DNA of 64,000 nt from Helianthus annuus (taxonomy: Eukaryota > Streptophyta > Magnoliopsida > Asterales > Asteraceae): contig NC_035433.2 of the NCBI RefSeq assembly GCF_002127325.2, forward strand, positions 94,008,033 to 94,072,032, given 5' to 3'. The translations under genes and the position numbers were made by a program. This document shows, one piece after another, positions 8,749-20,378 of the stretch (the first letter of the stretch is position 1; each line of letters starts with the position of its first letter). The notes below the pieces were generated by a model, which did not search any database, had not been told where the DNA came from, and was given only the letters and a program-made list of their open reading frames with translations.

Positions 8749-11547
8749 GTTTGATTTCTTTTGATAACCTGAACCAGAACTGTAACCTTTTTTCTTGTTT
8801 AATCTTTGTTGAACTCTTGAGGTGTAAGGTTAAGGTTTATCAGTAAGATTTACATCTTTTATTTCAGAAATATTAATGTCTGTTAATTTGAAAACCTTTT
8901 TGATCATTTCACTTTTAACACCTCTTATTGGAAATTCTTTATCAGAATATAATTTGTCAGAATCAATCAAAGTATATGCTATTTTGATCGGTTCGTCATT
9001 CGAATTAGATTTTGATAACAGAAATTCTTTATTGTAAACTTGTTTGCCCTGTTTGACTTTTGGACTTGAAGTGTCAGACTTTGACTTCATCTGACTTCGA
9101 CTCCAACTTTGACTCCTCGGTTTCATCTTTATCCAACACCTGATCGACTACTTTCTTTATTAACTCGGACTCATGATCAGTGTCAGGCGATGTGAAAGTG
9201 ACATCGATACTTTCTGGCAAATTATCTGAAGTCTCAGATTCCCACTGTAAGTTGGTTGCCTTTTTGACTCTTTTTGAATTTGGATTTCTTAGAGAATATC
9301 CATTTTCAAGCGGGGGTGGACACTTGTTGTAACTAACACTTTGTTTCTTACCAGAATTCTTCACTTCGGTTTCCTCTTTTGTTTCAGACTTCTTCTTTGC
9401 AGATGTTTCTTCTGACTTCTTTTCTTCAGATATCTTTTCTTGAAATGTCTTCATGCTTTCAGCTATAGGGTAAATCCTGTCAATCACATAAGAAGAACAT
9501 GACTAACTTTTCAATAATTTGTTTACTCTCTCAGTTTCAATTATCTGAGTTTCCAATTTCTGTTCAAGCTCAGCATTCAAACCAATGTAATAATTGATCA
9601 TATCTTGCTTAATCATGTATGCTCCATTGAGTGTCTTCATGGCTGTAGCTTGTTCACTGCTTGACTCATTGTATTGATTCATTGCTTTGTTTAAGACATC
9701 ATATGATTCTTTCAACCTGTTCATGTTGTGGATCAACTCACTGTTTTGCTTCTTCATATTCTCATAGTTTTCACAATTCTCAGACACTTTCTCTGCAACA
9801 ATTTCCTTTTTAACCTCAAACACTGGAATTTCTTTGTCCTGCTTTTTTATCACACGAACTTCTTCTTCAACATTCTCATCTTTCTTGGCTAAATACTTTT
9901 TTATTTTCTCTGTCTAATAATCATCAGTAGTATAGTTTTCACCATTATCTTTAACAATTTGAGCAACAAAAGCTTTATGATCTGAAGTTCTGTTTGGATC
10001 ATAGTCATCCCAACTAAAATCTTTCCAACTGAAACCCTCTGGAAGCCTTTCATCATCTTGATCTATCAGACATGCTTTACTATCAGCCGAAATATATTTA
10101 TCCCAACTGAATTCTTTTGATGTACTTCCATCATCTTGATTAACATCTTCGATCACCTTCCTAGCATGTGTAGTTTGTTGTTGTTCTTGTTGATACGGCT
10201 GTTGAGCAACTTGATGATAAATTGCTTTTCGATAATAATCATTGTTTCCAAAAGGATTTTGAGCTCCACTTGATTCGCGGTTTGTGCACTCTCGCTTAAA
10301 ATGCCCTTTTTCCCTGCAACGAAAACAAGTAACTTTAGATTTATCAAATCCTAAAGTAGAAACATTTGCATCACGGAAATCATCTCTTCCTGTAATTTGT
10401 TTAAACTTTTCAGCTCTTCTCAACATGCTTGCGAAACACCACTTTATATCCATCAACTCCATCTCCTCAGCATCAACCTGATCGTAATCCTCTTTTGTCA
10501 ACATCGGATTTCCGATCCTTCCTGCAACCAAACTACCATATGACTCTAACACAGTCACCAACAACGACATATGACTTTTTGCAACTTCTTCCGAGTAGTT
10601 TTGATCATTCTCAAGATTTAAAGCAATGTTGCATTGAAGAACTTTGCCATTTTTTGTTGCAGAAAAATGTGGATCAAATGATGGATATGAAGAAAATCCC
10701 ATTTTGCTACTTGATCCTTGAGATGAATTTTCAGAAGAACTTTTAGCATTGAAAGCAGTTTTGATCTTTGGAGCAATGTTGGTTTTATCACTGACACCAA
10801 CTTTGTAATACAAACCAATGTCTTGTTCTCCATCATAATTCTTCATTCTTGCTATCTTTCGTTGTTCCATCTCTTGAGCTTCAAGTTATTTAATAAACTC
10901 ACTCAGTGTTATCTTGTCAAAATCCGGTTTATTTTTCAACATCATAAGGTACGTGCCCCAAACATCATGTGGCAATGCATCAGCCAACTTATCAGTCAAT
11001 TCATCTTTGTCTTTATTGATGTTCAATCTGTTCATATTCTTCACCAAATTGCAATATCTTTCAATAATCTGTTTGGTGTTTTCAGTTCTCAATCCACGAA
11101 ATAGATCAAATTCTTTCTTTAAAAGTGACCTTTTATTCTTGATCATCTCGTGACTACCAAGAAACTTTGATTCTAACTCTTTCCATATTGAATGTGCACT
11201 TCCGTTGTGTTGAAGTAAAATCAAGATGTCTTCTTTAATGGCTTGCTGCAAAAGACTAACCATCATTTTTTCATCTTTGTATTTCTTTTCCTCTTCAACA
11301 CCTAGATTTCTTATTTCAATTTTCACTCCATCGTCCTTGACTAGTCTTCTATATTGAAATTCTGTATGTCCCAAGCATCTAAATGATATGCTTGAACCCA
11401 GTTCTCAAAACGTTCAGACCATCCACTGTATTCCTCGATACTCATGAGCTTAGGCGGCTTTTGCGTTGTCCCTATTTCATTTTCTAGCATCATACTCTGA
11501 GTAATAGTCATCGGACTAGCAAAGGCATTATAGAACTCGTTTTCCAT
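8749..11547 (-). pseudogene. gag: Gag and helical region of the giant Gag-like protein of E2
   Basis: The E2 homologue of the E3 gag. It starts at ATG 11545-11547 (MENEFYNAFA). The frame shifts near 11345-11374, then one frame runs to about 9074, broken by TAA at 10886, TAG at 9914, and stops near 9503 and 9488. A further shift near 9074-9126 leads to 8830 and on toward the E3 insertion point. Features: capsid region (11480-10500), zinc knuckle CFRCREKGHFKREC (about 10310), Gln-rich stretch, helical region 9850-9500, CPPPLENGY (about 9320). Gag and helical half share one frame here across about 2.3 kb, which shows that the ancestor coded one long protein. It continues at 642-1324 across E3. 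Confidence 0.82.
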
Positions 11548-12017
11548 GATTCGGTTTTCAAAGTTTCATTAATTTGATCTTTCAAACGAAATGAACTTTC
11601 ATGCGGAATGACCCTCTTCAAACGAAAACAACCTTCGTGCGAAATGAAATGTTGATTTCGTACGAAACAAAAAGTGATTTCGTACGAAATGGAATCTGAT
11701 CTCGTGTGAAATGAAGACCTAATTTCATGCGAAATGAAGCTCTGATTCCGTGCGAAATACAGCAAAGTTCAAATGAAATGATATCAATTTCGTGCGAAAT
11801 GAAACTTTCGGACAGTTTTTGCAAAAATTGATCAAGTTTTACTTTGAATTAGAATCTGATTCTTTCTAGGGTTTGTTAAAACACTGTTTCACACAATATA
11901 TTTGAAAATCAAGCCATTTTAACCATGAAATTTTGTTTAATTTTGAAAAGAAGGTGTAGAAAACAGAATTTGCAGCTGAAATGGTAAGAACTCTTCCTCC
12001 TGAGCTCTGATACCACT
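11548..12017 (-). promoter_or_regulatory. E2 leader with an array of about 11 iterated motifs
   Basis: Between 11580 and 11812 there are about eleven copies of TTTCGTGCGAAATG or variants (TTCATGCGGAATG, TTTCGTACGAAAC, TTCAAACGAAATG). The core ATTTCGTGCGAAAT is close to palindromic. The position corresponds to the E3 leader array, but the word is different. The PBS is at 12004-12015. Confidence 0.75.
12004..12015 (-). other. Primer-binding site of E2 (tRNA-iMet)
   Basis: Minus-strand TGGTATCAGAGC, an exact match to the standard initiator tRNA-Met PBS, two bases from the LTR end at 12018. Confidence 0.93.
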
Positions 12018-12462
12018 TGTAGGATCGTTTTCAGACCCAAACGAGTCGATCAGAAGAGATCTCGTCCAATACGAAAGGCAGAAACAGACGTATCGGAGTT
12101 ATTTCAGCTGGATTGCACAAGAAATCACTTTAAACTGTCTTTGTATCAGATCGTATTACAATGCTGGAGACACTTCGGCAGAGCTTCGCTACCGGAATTG
12201 AAACATTACAAATGAAATGTCAAGGTAGGTATTTATAGGCTCAGCTATTTCGCACGAAACAATTCATGTGAAATCAGCTTCACACGAAATGACTATTTCA
12301 CACGAAATGACTAGCTCATTTCATGCGAAATGCCAGTTTCTCATTTCGTGCGAAATGCCTCTAACATATACATTTCTCATTTTCTCGTACAATGTGCCCT
12401 GGTCTTTCTAATCAACGACAAGACTCGATACAAGACGAAGTCGACAGACATATGCACCAACA
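12018..12462 (-). repeat. 5' LTR of E2 (445 bp)
   Basis: Homologous to the E3 LTRs at both ends (GTAGGATCGTTTTC... and ...GCACCAACA) but diverged in the middle. TATA box at 12230-12237; about six TTTCGCACGAAAT-type motifs at 12244-12355 lie upstream of it in the sense direction. The right border with E1 pol is at 12462/12463. Confidence 0.9.
12230..12237 (-). promoter_or_regulatory. TATA box of E2 5' LTR
   Basis: Minus-strand TATAAATA at the position matching the E3 LTRs. Confidence 0.68.
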
Positions 12463-12543
12463 ACATGGGAGCGTGAAGACCGCATGAAAGCTAAGTACCC
12501 GCATTTATTCCCTAAATCCCCTACTGCTAGTAGTAAAGCTTAA
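12463..12543 (+). pseudogene. pol: C-terminal end of E1 pol (chromodomain tail)
   Basis: Twenty-six codons then TAA at 12541-12543. The text TWEREDRMKAKYPHLF parallels the end of the E5 pol ([16 protein letters not shown], about 44070-44118), the tail of the chromodomain-like region after integrase. It is cut at its left by the E2 LTR. Confidence 0.9.
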
Positions 12544-12578
12544 AATTTCGGGACGAAATTTTCTTAACAGGGGGAGAA
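12544..12578 (+). other. Pre-PPT hairpin and PPT of E1
   Basis: AATTTCGGGACGAAATT (12544-12560) is a perfect 7-bp inverted repeat around GGA. The PPT AGGGGGAGAA (12569-12578) abuts the LTR start TGTGACAACT at 12579. The same hairpin occurs before the PPT in E5 and E6. Confidence 0.8.
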
Positions 12579-13989
12579 TGTGACAACTATCAAAATTCCA
12601 GGTATCCGTACAACTATTAAACCATGTTTAGTGCTTAATGACTGTGCTGAATTACAATTAATAATCTGAATTGTTTTCTAATTATCTCTTTATACATACA
12701 TGTGCATCCCATATTTCTTAATGTCATATCATTATTGCATGAGAACTTTATTTGATGCATTAAATATAGTTAGCACAGTTATCATACAAATCAGGAAAAT
12801 GCTGACGGAGTTCAGTAAACAGACAGACATTGTATGAGACCTAGATTGGGCCAGAAACTAAGTATTACACTAGTATAGTGTGTAGGAAAGTAAGGATCAT
12901 AAAACTGCCTTCCTAGAGATAGTTTAAGTGCCGGAAAGTGCCTAAAACTCACATAAAGTGCTAAATTCAGCAAAAATCAGCAATTATCAGCATTTAAACA
13001 ATCTAATATCATGCAGAAATATGATTAAATGGTCCTGAATGCTTTCCTAAGTGTCGGGAATCAAAACTGTCATAAAAGGTAACATAAAACACACTAAACT
13101 GTGTAATTTAGCACCTTAACGAACTAGTAACCAACCGAACAACCAAACACTACCCGAAACACCAAATTTTCACTAGAAGCACTGTTTTAACATTACCAAG
13201 CTAGTTATGGTCCCCGAACATCATAACACTACATAAATATCTAGTAACTAGAGTATCTAACTAAATACTTACATTTTAGCCACAATCTAACTAACTTAGT
13301 TTAACCTAGCCTACATACCCCCCCCCCACCTATGAAATCGGCCAACATATGGCCCACCTCAAGATTTTTTTAAATATTTTAATTGATCTTGTTTATACTT
13401 TATTAGACATATTACACAATGGTAGAATACATGAGATTGGATTATAAGTAAACATAAGGGTTCTAACTTCTCATTCTACACAAACTAAACCACACACTCT
13501 TCTCTTCGTTTCCTTATGTTCTCGACTGACTCCGATACCACCATCATCACTATCATTCACTCATCTTCTATACATTCCAAGCACAACCTAAGGTTTTAGA
13601 GGCTACATAAAGAAGCTAGGAGCTTTCGGAAGTTCAAGGACCTCTTTCATTTGCTTTTATCCATCTCTTATCTTCACTTGATCATCCCTAGCCTCAAGCT
13701 AGTGGTAAGAACATCATACACTCTATTTTACATCTTATATTAGTGGTTAAAAGAAGATACATAATGATAATCTTGAAGAACTCTAAGAAACTTGAACTTG
13801 AATCATGAACATAAGCTTGAATACATAAGAAATCTTAATGTTTATGTGTTGTAATACTTGTTGATTGTTCATTGCTTGTGAAAATGATGTCGATCATCAT
13901 ATGAGCTTGCTAGATCATGATTAAAAACATAATCTAGCAAGATGAGAGGATGAACATGGTAGAAGTTAATGGATCATCCTCATGAGAAG
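12579..13989 (+). repeat. E1 3' LTR, piece 1 of 3
   Basis: Starts TGTGACAACT. Alignable with the first part of solo LTR E8 (for example the blocks around 13045-13215 and 54640-54800). Contains a C run at 13319-13327 and no gene. Interrupted at 13989 by E4; the five bases AGAAG (13985-13989) are one TSD copy. Confidence 0.85.
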
Positions 13990-15468
13990 TGATGGAGTGT
14001 GTGAAACTCGAGTGTTTATGTGCATATTTTACGTGTCTTATTGTGTTTTAAGCGACTACGTGCTTTGAATGTGTTAACTACGAGTGTTCGTGGTTTTACA
14101 GGTAAATCATTTAACTCGGTAAAGTTAGTGAGCTTAGTGATGAAACGGAACAAGCAAAGGTGATAGTCAAGACACTTCAAATTGTTCGGGACTTGTTCGA
14201 ATCTAAAAGATGGCTTGAATATGCAAGAAACGTGAAGGTAATGAAGTCTAGGGGCTTGCTAGCCATTTGATGAAAGTTATGTGTGATGGAAAAGTGGGGA
14301 AAACAAATAAACGTAACTTATGGTGCGTTTTCGTAAATTACGGCTGGGGAAAGGACAAAGAAACAGAATATACAAGGTAGCGCGCATGTTTGAGGTTATA
14401 GGAGGATTGAATAAAAAAATGGAAAAACCTAATTCTAAAAGGAGTTGGGCGGCACATGCTAGACAAATAGGAGGCAGACACCATTCTATTCACTCATCAT
14501 CACAAGTAGACTTTGGAGGCATCAATTGAAATCAGTAACTCACGTGCGGCCATTTTAAAACACATCACAGGCAGCCACCATAGACTTGTTTGGAATATTA
14601 GCTACTCTCAATATATTATGGCAGCATATATCAAGAATGATTGGCAGTAACTCTCATTGACTTTTTGGGCTCATATTCATTCCATTGATTTTGGGCCTCA
14701 CTTCTGGGCTCACGATGATTGGCAGCAAGATTGGAATTACTTTGGGCTCACACAACCATCTCGACAACTTTAAAGGGGGGCTCTCAATTCATGAACGATA
14801 CATCATCATCTTCGATGACAGTAGAGGCTTTCAATCTCTTCATCAACATCATCATGTCTTTGTTACTATCTCAAGCTTTTGATCAGACGAGTATCATGAG
14901 CGGCTAAATCTCTCGTGGACACTTCGGGTGAATGATTCTTGTGAGACACTTTTAATTCTAGTTTCTGTTTTGTATTGAGATTTGGATTTGTAGTCGGGTG
15001 ACAGCCGACTATTTGCGTGATTATATAATTTGTGTGACAGACAAATCCTGAGTGATAGTCAGAGTTATAATTATGTGTTGAATCCAATTATGCTTTTGTT
15101 GATTGAATGATTCCTATGTATGCTTGTTTTAATATTTATCTGATCAATTAATATTAAGATTTTGAACTGCATACGTAATTGCTAGATGTGACAGATTTAC
15201 TATTCAATCAATAGCATCCAATAAATTCAGAACTAGGTTATTAGTAATTACATAATCAAAATCCCGGAGTTACCACGTTTTTTCTATCATTTTTTTTAGA
15301 ATCTCAAAGTTATTGTTTATAGTTTTCTAGCAGGTTCTCAAAGTAATTCAAGCATTTACAAACAAATAATAATTAGCATTAACCACAGACTCCTTTGGAT
15401 TCGATACCCTGCTTACCCTAGCTACCTAGGTTAATTAGGTTTTTGCATGTCACTAACGACCGACATCA
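13990..15468 (+). repeat. 5' LTR of E4 (1,479 bp)
   Basis: Starts TGATGGAGTGTG and ends CGACATCA. Near identical to 18854-20378 except scattered changes and a 46-bp segment missing here (see 19235-19286). No gene inside; the small open frames within are LTR sequence. Confidence 0.92.
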
Positions 15469-15472
15469 AAAA

Positions 15473-15490
15473 TGGCGCCGTTGCCGGGGA
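15473..15490 (+). other. Primer-binding site of E4 (tRNA-Asp type)
   Basis: TGGCGCCGTTGCCGGGGA, four bases after the LTR. This is the PBS type usual for Athila and its relatives. The same sequence is found in E7. Confidence 0.9.
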
Positions 15491-15665
15491 GTCATGCGCT
15501 TAGTGCTAGTTTTGTTTAGTTTTGTTTGTTTGCTTTCATTTTACATAAAAACTAAAAAATCTAAAAAGTATTTGCCTTTTCTAGTTAGTTTTTTTTTTCT
15601 TTCACTTTTGTCTTTGTTTTCTTTTTGTTCGGTACTGCTTTTCATTTGCTACTTGTGCAGGAAAT

Positions 15666-17146
15666 ATGAGCTGTGAATATAAAAAATATGTTTCATGCAC
15701 AAGGTGTGGGTGCCAAGGACATTAGGCATTCATATGCCCAATGTTCGAGAGTAAGGCTGAATTTGATGAGTGGGTATGGTCCCAACACAGCAAAGACAAG
15801 AAAATGCGGGTTACCAGGGTTATTCTTATCAACATAGATATCACGAAGAGATCGATGATATGGACTCCCATCATGATCTAAATTGGGAGTAAAGTGGTTA
15901 TGAGATGGATGATGGTCACCGGTACAAGCCAGATTGGGGTTGTAATGGAGAATCAGAATATTTTGAGGACTATGGTCATGGAGGCCATGGTCATTTTAAT
16001 GAATATGACTCATCAAGTTACGCCCAAGACATCCCTGATATATATCAGATTTACGAAGATGTAGTCAAGCTAGGTGAATTCATAAATGCAATATGCAATG
16101 AGCGGGTTAAAAGAGAGTCCAAGAGGTTAGGAAGCAACAATCAAGTGGACTCATAATCTCAAATATCTGAGTTAATCGTGGATTCCCAAGATGAGGTTTG
16201 TATTGAAGAATCAGATGTAGAGGTAGTAACTCCTGCACGGGTAATAGTTGATGATAATGATTCACCCGTCCGTTTAAATATGACCAGGGGTGCAATCCGT
16301 TTGGTTGCAAGTGTTGAAGATGAAGAGGAGAATGGGCCTATAATCCCAGTCCAGTTGGGTGAGTTCAAGACTGATAGGGCATTGATGGATCATGGCGCAA
16401 GCATAAGCATATTGGCGGGTCGAGTGTTTGATGAATATGATTTTGGTGAGCTTGAAAAGGTGGATACCACGATTGTGCTCGCAGACGGGTCAAGGAAACC
16501 ATCTAGGGGGATGTTGAGAGGAATTGCTGTAAGGGTAGGCGATTGTTATTACCCCGAAGATTTCCTAGTTGTGGACCACACGCCATCCAATGTTGAAGGA
16601 CAACCGCCAGTTATCTTAGGTCGGCCATTCTTGAAAACCGCAAAGGCTATCATTGATTGTAATGCTAATACGGTAAATATGGTCTTCGGGTCACGTAAGT
16701 TTTCCTTAAACTTTATGTCTCACACTTGTGCTTATTCTAATATTGCTAATAAGTGTTATCCTCCAATTAATGAGGATGTCCCAAAAGAGAGTGTTGCTAT
16801 GATTGACAGGTCTAAAGATGAAAAGGTAGTGAAGGATAAAGTGCTCAAATCACCGTGGTGGCTCAAGATGAGAAACAAAAAGCGTTCAGTCAAGTTAGAA
16901 AAGGAGTCACCAAAGGATGCAACCAAATCCAAGAAGAGACCACTTGAGGTGAATATGGGTGAGTTCTCACAATTGAAGGAAAAGAAGAAGCCCACAAGGA
17001 AAATTAAGGGTGAATTCTTACAGTCGATAGATTTCGATAACCCGGATCATTTAGATGCCATATGGAATGAAGGATGGCAGTGGGATACTAACCATCCACC
17101 AGCACAAGTGTTCTTTGCACGAGAGATGCCATTTGAACCACCATGA
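15666..17146 (+). pseudogene. Gag remnant and aspartic protease of E4
   Basis: The first frame starts at ATG 15666 and has a zinc-knuckle-like CTRCGCQGH...AFICP broken by TAG at 15723-15725. After a frameshift (about 15790-15810) a Tyr/His/Asp/Gly-rich Gag tail runs to a stop at 16154-16156. The same frame then reads through a long open stretch (16178-17146, beginning at a non-ATG codon). This carries a retroviral-type aspartic protease: ALMDHGASISIL at the active site (Asp-His-Gly in place of the usual Asp-Thr/Ser/Leu-Gly) and the flap/hydrophobic block VILGRPFLKTAKAIID. Downstream is a basic Lys-rich tail and a C-terminus NEGWQWDTNHPP. No polymerase follows. E7 carries a related protease in the opposite orientation. 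Whether the His at the active site permits activity is unknown. Confidence 0.8.
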
Positions 17147-18853
17147 GCTTAATCAGGTACGGTCTGGCTGAAGACCTTTAAACTTAGCGCTCTCGGGAGG
17201 CAGCCCGAGGATGTAGAGTTTGTACTTTGTTTTGGTTTCGTTTGGTGTGTTGTGTTTTGACAGGTTTCTATGTTCCATTTTCACGGATACAATGAATCAA
17301 GTGTGGGGATGTTTGGCAACATCCCCGGTGAGATCTCAAAGAATCTATAAGGGCCGTATGTTCTGGTTAGATCACAACAGCTACACCAACACAGACACTC
17401 ACTTGTTTTCTGATCAGGTGCATGTGTTTATCTATCTTGTGTTTCATTTGTTTTCGTGTATTTGGTGGTGTGAATTATTTTTTGTTTTGGGAGTGGTTTT
17501 TATGTGTCGAGTCGTCTAGGTGTTAGCCCTTCATGGTTTGCGGGTGGTATCTCTCGAGTGTAGATTATAAATTGCACCATACATTGGGGACAATGTATCC
17601 CAAGTGTGGGGATGCGGTAACTTGAGAGGGGGTTGGTAGGTTTGAGGATCTTAAATGCTTGAATTGGTTGAAACTGGAAAAAATTGAAAAATTTTAAAAA
17701 TTTTTGTCTCAAGTATGCTTGAACTACATGAAAACCAACATTTTCAATCGCTAAAGGGTTCCTACTGATATTAAACTAACTTAGATCCCTTGTCATGGTT
17801 ATCCCTTTAAGTTTCATGAGAGTATTTCTGACAAGTTTTAGAGAATAGTTTAGAAGAGATGCCTAACTAGGGGTAACATGCTTTAGGAATTACACATGCT
17901 ATATGTCGGTAGCCTATATTCCTTTTGTTCGGTGAGATATTTGAGCCTACTAATTATTAGTTGAATTGCAATAAATGTTCATTTGCTGAGAGTAGGCCAT
18001 ATGTTGCTTTGTGTTAGAACTTGTGTGGTTTGATACGTGCTGAGACTGTGATTTAACGTATGCATAGATGATAAAGGCATTAGGATCCCTTCATTATTTC
18101 ATATGTTGATTGTTTATCCACCCACTTTAGTTAACCATGTTGAGCATTTTACCCTTCGTTTGTTAGACCGCGTTTGACCCGTTTGATTACCAACCATGAA
18201 TGACAATTATGTGTTAGATGTTTGTTGAAAAAAAATAAAAAAAAATGGAAAAAAGAAGAACGAAAAAAAAAGGAAAAGAAAGAAAAACAAAATCAGTATT
18301 ATGTTTGTGTTAAATAAATGGGTCGAAAATAACCCAAAGTGTTAGTAATTATTGTGAATAAGTTGTCATGATTTGGTATTCTTTTGTGTTCATCATATAA
18401 ACATAAAAATCCAAAAATATCTTCTTACCTTTACCCTTAACCCAAAACCCGTAAGTCCTTTTTGATATGTGCTACGTTATTTGATAAAGTGGAGGTGTGA
18501 TTGCTATACAAGCTTATGATTCCAAGGTAACATATTTGGTTTTGAGCGAATTATATACTAGCACATTACACGCTAGTCTTGATAAAACTGAGAATAATGA
18601 TCATTGTGAGGGGCGTGTGGCATGTGTGTAGTATCATAAGCATGTTAGTTTTATTTAGGCAAGTCTTAAGTTGTTTTAAATGCGTATCATTTACTTGCCA
18701 GATTGTCAACCTCGATTGTGTCAGTCTATGGGACGGGTATGACTTGGGATCTTAAATTGCTAATTCGGTAAGGAATTTAATGGTGACTTGTTAATAAGGT
18801 GAGTAATGCTTGTAATGGTTGATTGAGGACAATCAAAATCAAGTGTGGGGATA
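17147..18853 (+). other. 3' non-coding region of E4 with repeated PPT-like tracts
   Basis: No gene. The word CAAGTGTGGGGAT occurs at about 17298 and 17601 and again at the true PPT (18840-18853); the last two are preceded by GGACAAT a short way upstream. An A-rich low-complexity run lies at 18225-18290. Confidence 0.65.
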
Positions 18854-20378
18854 TGATGGAGTGTGTGAAACTCGAGTGTTTACGTGCATATTTTACGTGT
18901 CTTATTGTGTTTTAAGCGACTACGTGCTTTGAATGTGTTAACTACGAGTGTTCGTGGTTTTACAGGTAAATCATTTAATTTGGTAAAGTTAGTGAGCTTA
19001 GTGATGAAACGGAAAAAGCAAAGGTGATAATCAAGACACTTCAAATTGTTCGGGACTTGCTCGAATCTAAAAGAAGGCTTGAATATGCAAGAAACGCGAA
19101 GGTAATGAAGTCTAGGGGCTTGCTAGCCATTTGATGAAAGTTATGTGTAATGGAAAAGTGGGGAAAACAAACAAACGTAACTTATGGTGCGTTTTCGTAA
19201 ATTACGGCTGGGGAAAGGACAAAGAAACAGAATGTACAAGCCGTAACCTACGGTTTTAATCCGTAGGCTACGGTTGAAAATACAAGGTAGCGCGCATGTT
19301 TGAGGTTATAGGAGGATTGAATAAAAAAAGGAAAAACCTAATTCTAAAAGGAGTTGGGCGGCACATGCTGGACAAATAGGAGGCAGACACCATTCTATTC
19401 ACTCATCATCACAAGTAGACTTTGGAGGCATCAATTGGAATCAGTAACTCACGTGCGGCCATTTTGAAACACATCATGGGCAGCCACCATAGACTTGTTT
19501 GGAATATTATCTACTCTCAATATATTGTGGCAGCATATATCATGAATGATTGGCAGTAACTCTCATTGACTTTTTGGGCTCATATTCATTCCATCGATTT
19601 TGGGCCTCACTTCTGGACTCACGATGATTGGCAGCAAGATTGGAATTACTTTGGGCTCACACAACCATCTCGACAACTTTAAAGGGGGGCTCTCAATTCA
19701 TGAATGATACATCATCATCTTGGACGACAATAGAGGCTTTCAATCTCTTCATCAACATCATCATGTCTTCGTCACTATCTCAAGCTTTTGATATGACGAG
19801 TATCATGAGCGGCTAAATCTCTCATGGACACTTCGGGTGAATGATTCTTGTGAGACACTTTTAATTCTAATTTCTATTTTGTATTGAGATTTGGATTTGT
19901 AGTCGGGTGACAGCCGACTATTTGCGTGATTATATAATTTGTGTGACAGACAAATCCTAAGTGACAGTCAGAGTTATAATTATGTGTTGAATCCAATTAT
20001 GCTTTTGTTGATTGAATGATTTCAATGTATGCCTGTTTTAATATTTATCTGATTAATTAATATTAAGATTTTAAACTGCATAGGTAATTGGTAGATGTGA
20101 CAGATTTACTATTCAATTAATAGCATCCAATAAATTCAGAACTAGGTTCTTAGTAATTACAGAATCAAAATCCCGGAGTGACCACATTTTTTTCTATCAT
20201 CGTTTTTAGAATCTCAAAGTTATTGTTTATAGTTTTCTAGCAAGTTCTTAAAGTAATTCAAATACTTACAAACAAATAATAATTAGCATTAACCACAGAC
20301 TCCTCCGGATTCGATACCCTGCTTACCCTAGCTACCTAGGTTAATTAGGTTTTTGCATGTCACTAACGACAGACATCA
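18854..20378 (+). repeat. 3' LTR of E4 (1,525 bp)
   Basis: Partner of 13990-15468. The 46-bp length difference is explained by the segment at 19235-19286. Ends AGACATCA at 20378, followed by AGAAT. Confidence 0.92.
19235..19286 (+). repeat. 46-bp palindromic segment between TACAAG repeats, present in one E4 LTR only
   Basis: Two TACAAG copies (19235-19240 and 19281-19286) bracket two 13-bp near-palindromes, CCGTAACCTACGG (19241-19253) and CCGTAGGCTACGG (19261-19273). The 5' LTR has a single TACAAG at the same place (about 14370). Confidence 0.9.

Larger units (their letters stand above)
1..12462 (-). mobile_element. E2: outer Sirevirus-like Ty1/copia element, no pol seen, cut by window edge
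   Basis: Sense strand is minus. Its 5' LTR is 12018-12462, followed leftward by a tRNA-Met PBS, a leader and a giant gag-like frame (11547 down to about 570). It is split at 1330-8743 by E3. The 3' end lies beyond the left edge. It sits in the E1 chromovirus pol gene: coding sequence resumes at 12463, and the five bases ACATG (12463-12467) should be one TSD copy, but its partner is off window. No integrase, reverse transcriptase or RNase H is seen in the visible part. The Sirevirus assignment rests on the copia Gag type, the helical Gag extension and the repeated motifs in LTR and leader, features known for that genus. It is an inference, not a phylogeny. Confidence 0.82.
13990..20378 (+). 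mobile_element. E4: short Athila-type element with gag-protease only
   Basis: 6,389 bp, LTRs 13990-15468 and 18854-20378 (TGATG...CATCA). PBS for tRNA-Asp at 15473-15490. PPT AAGTGTGGGGATA at 18841-18853. The flanks are AGAAG and AGAAT (20379-20383), four of five bases matching, so the TSD is probably real with one mutation. The interior (3.4 kb) holds only a decayed gag end and an aspartic protease, with no reverse transcriptase or integrase. It is non-autonomous and would need a tRNA-Asp-primed partner such as an intact Athila. Confidence 0.88.

Noticed and set aside
12463..12467. ACATG as a proven TSD of E2
   Set aside because: Only one copy is in the window; it is left as a prediction.
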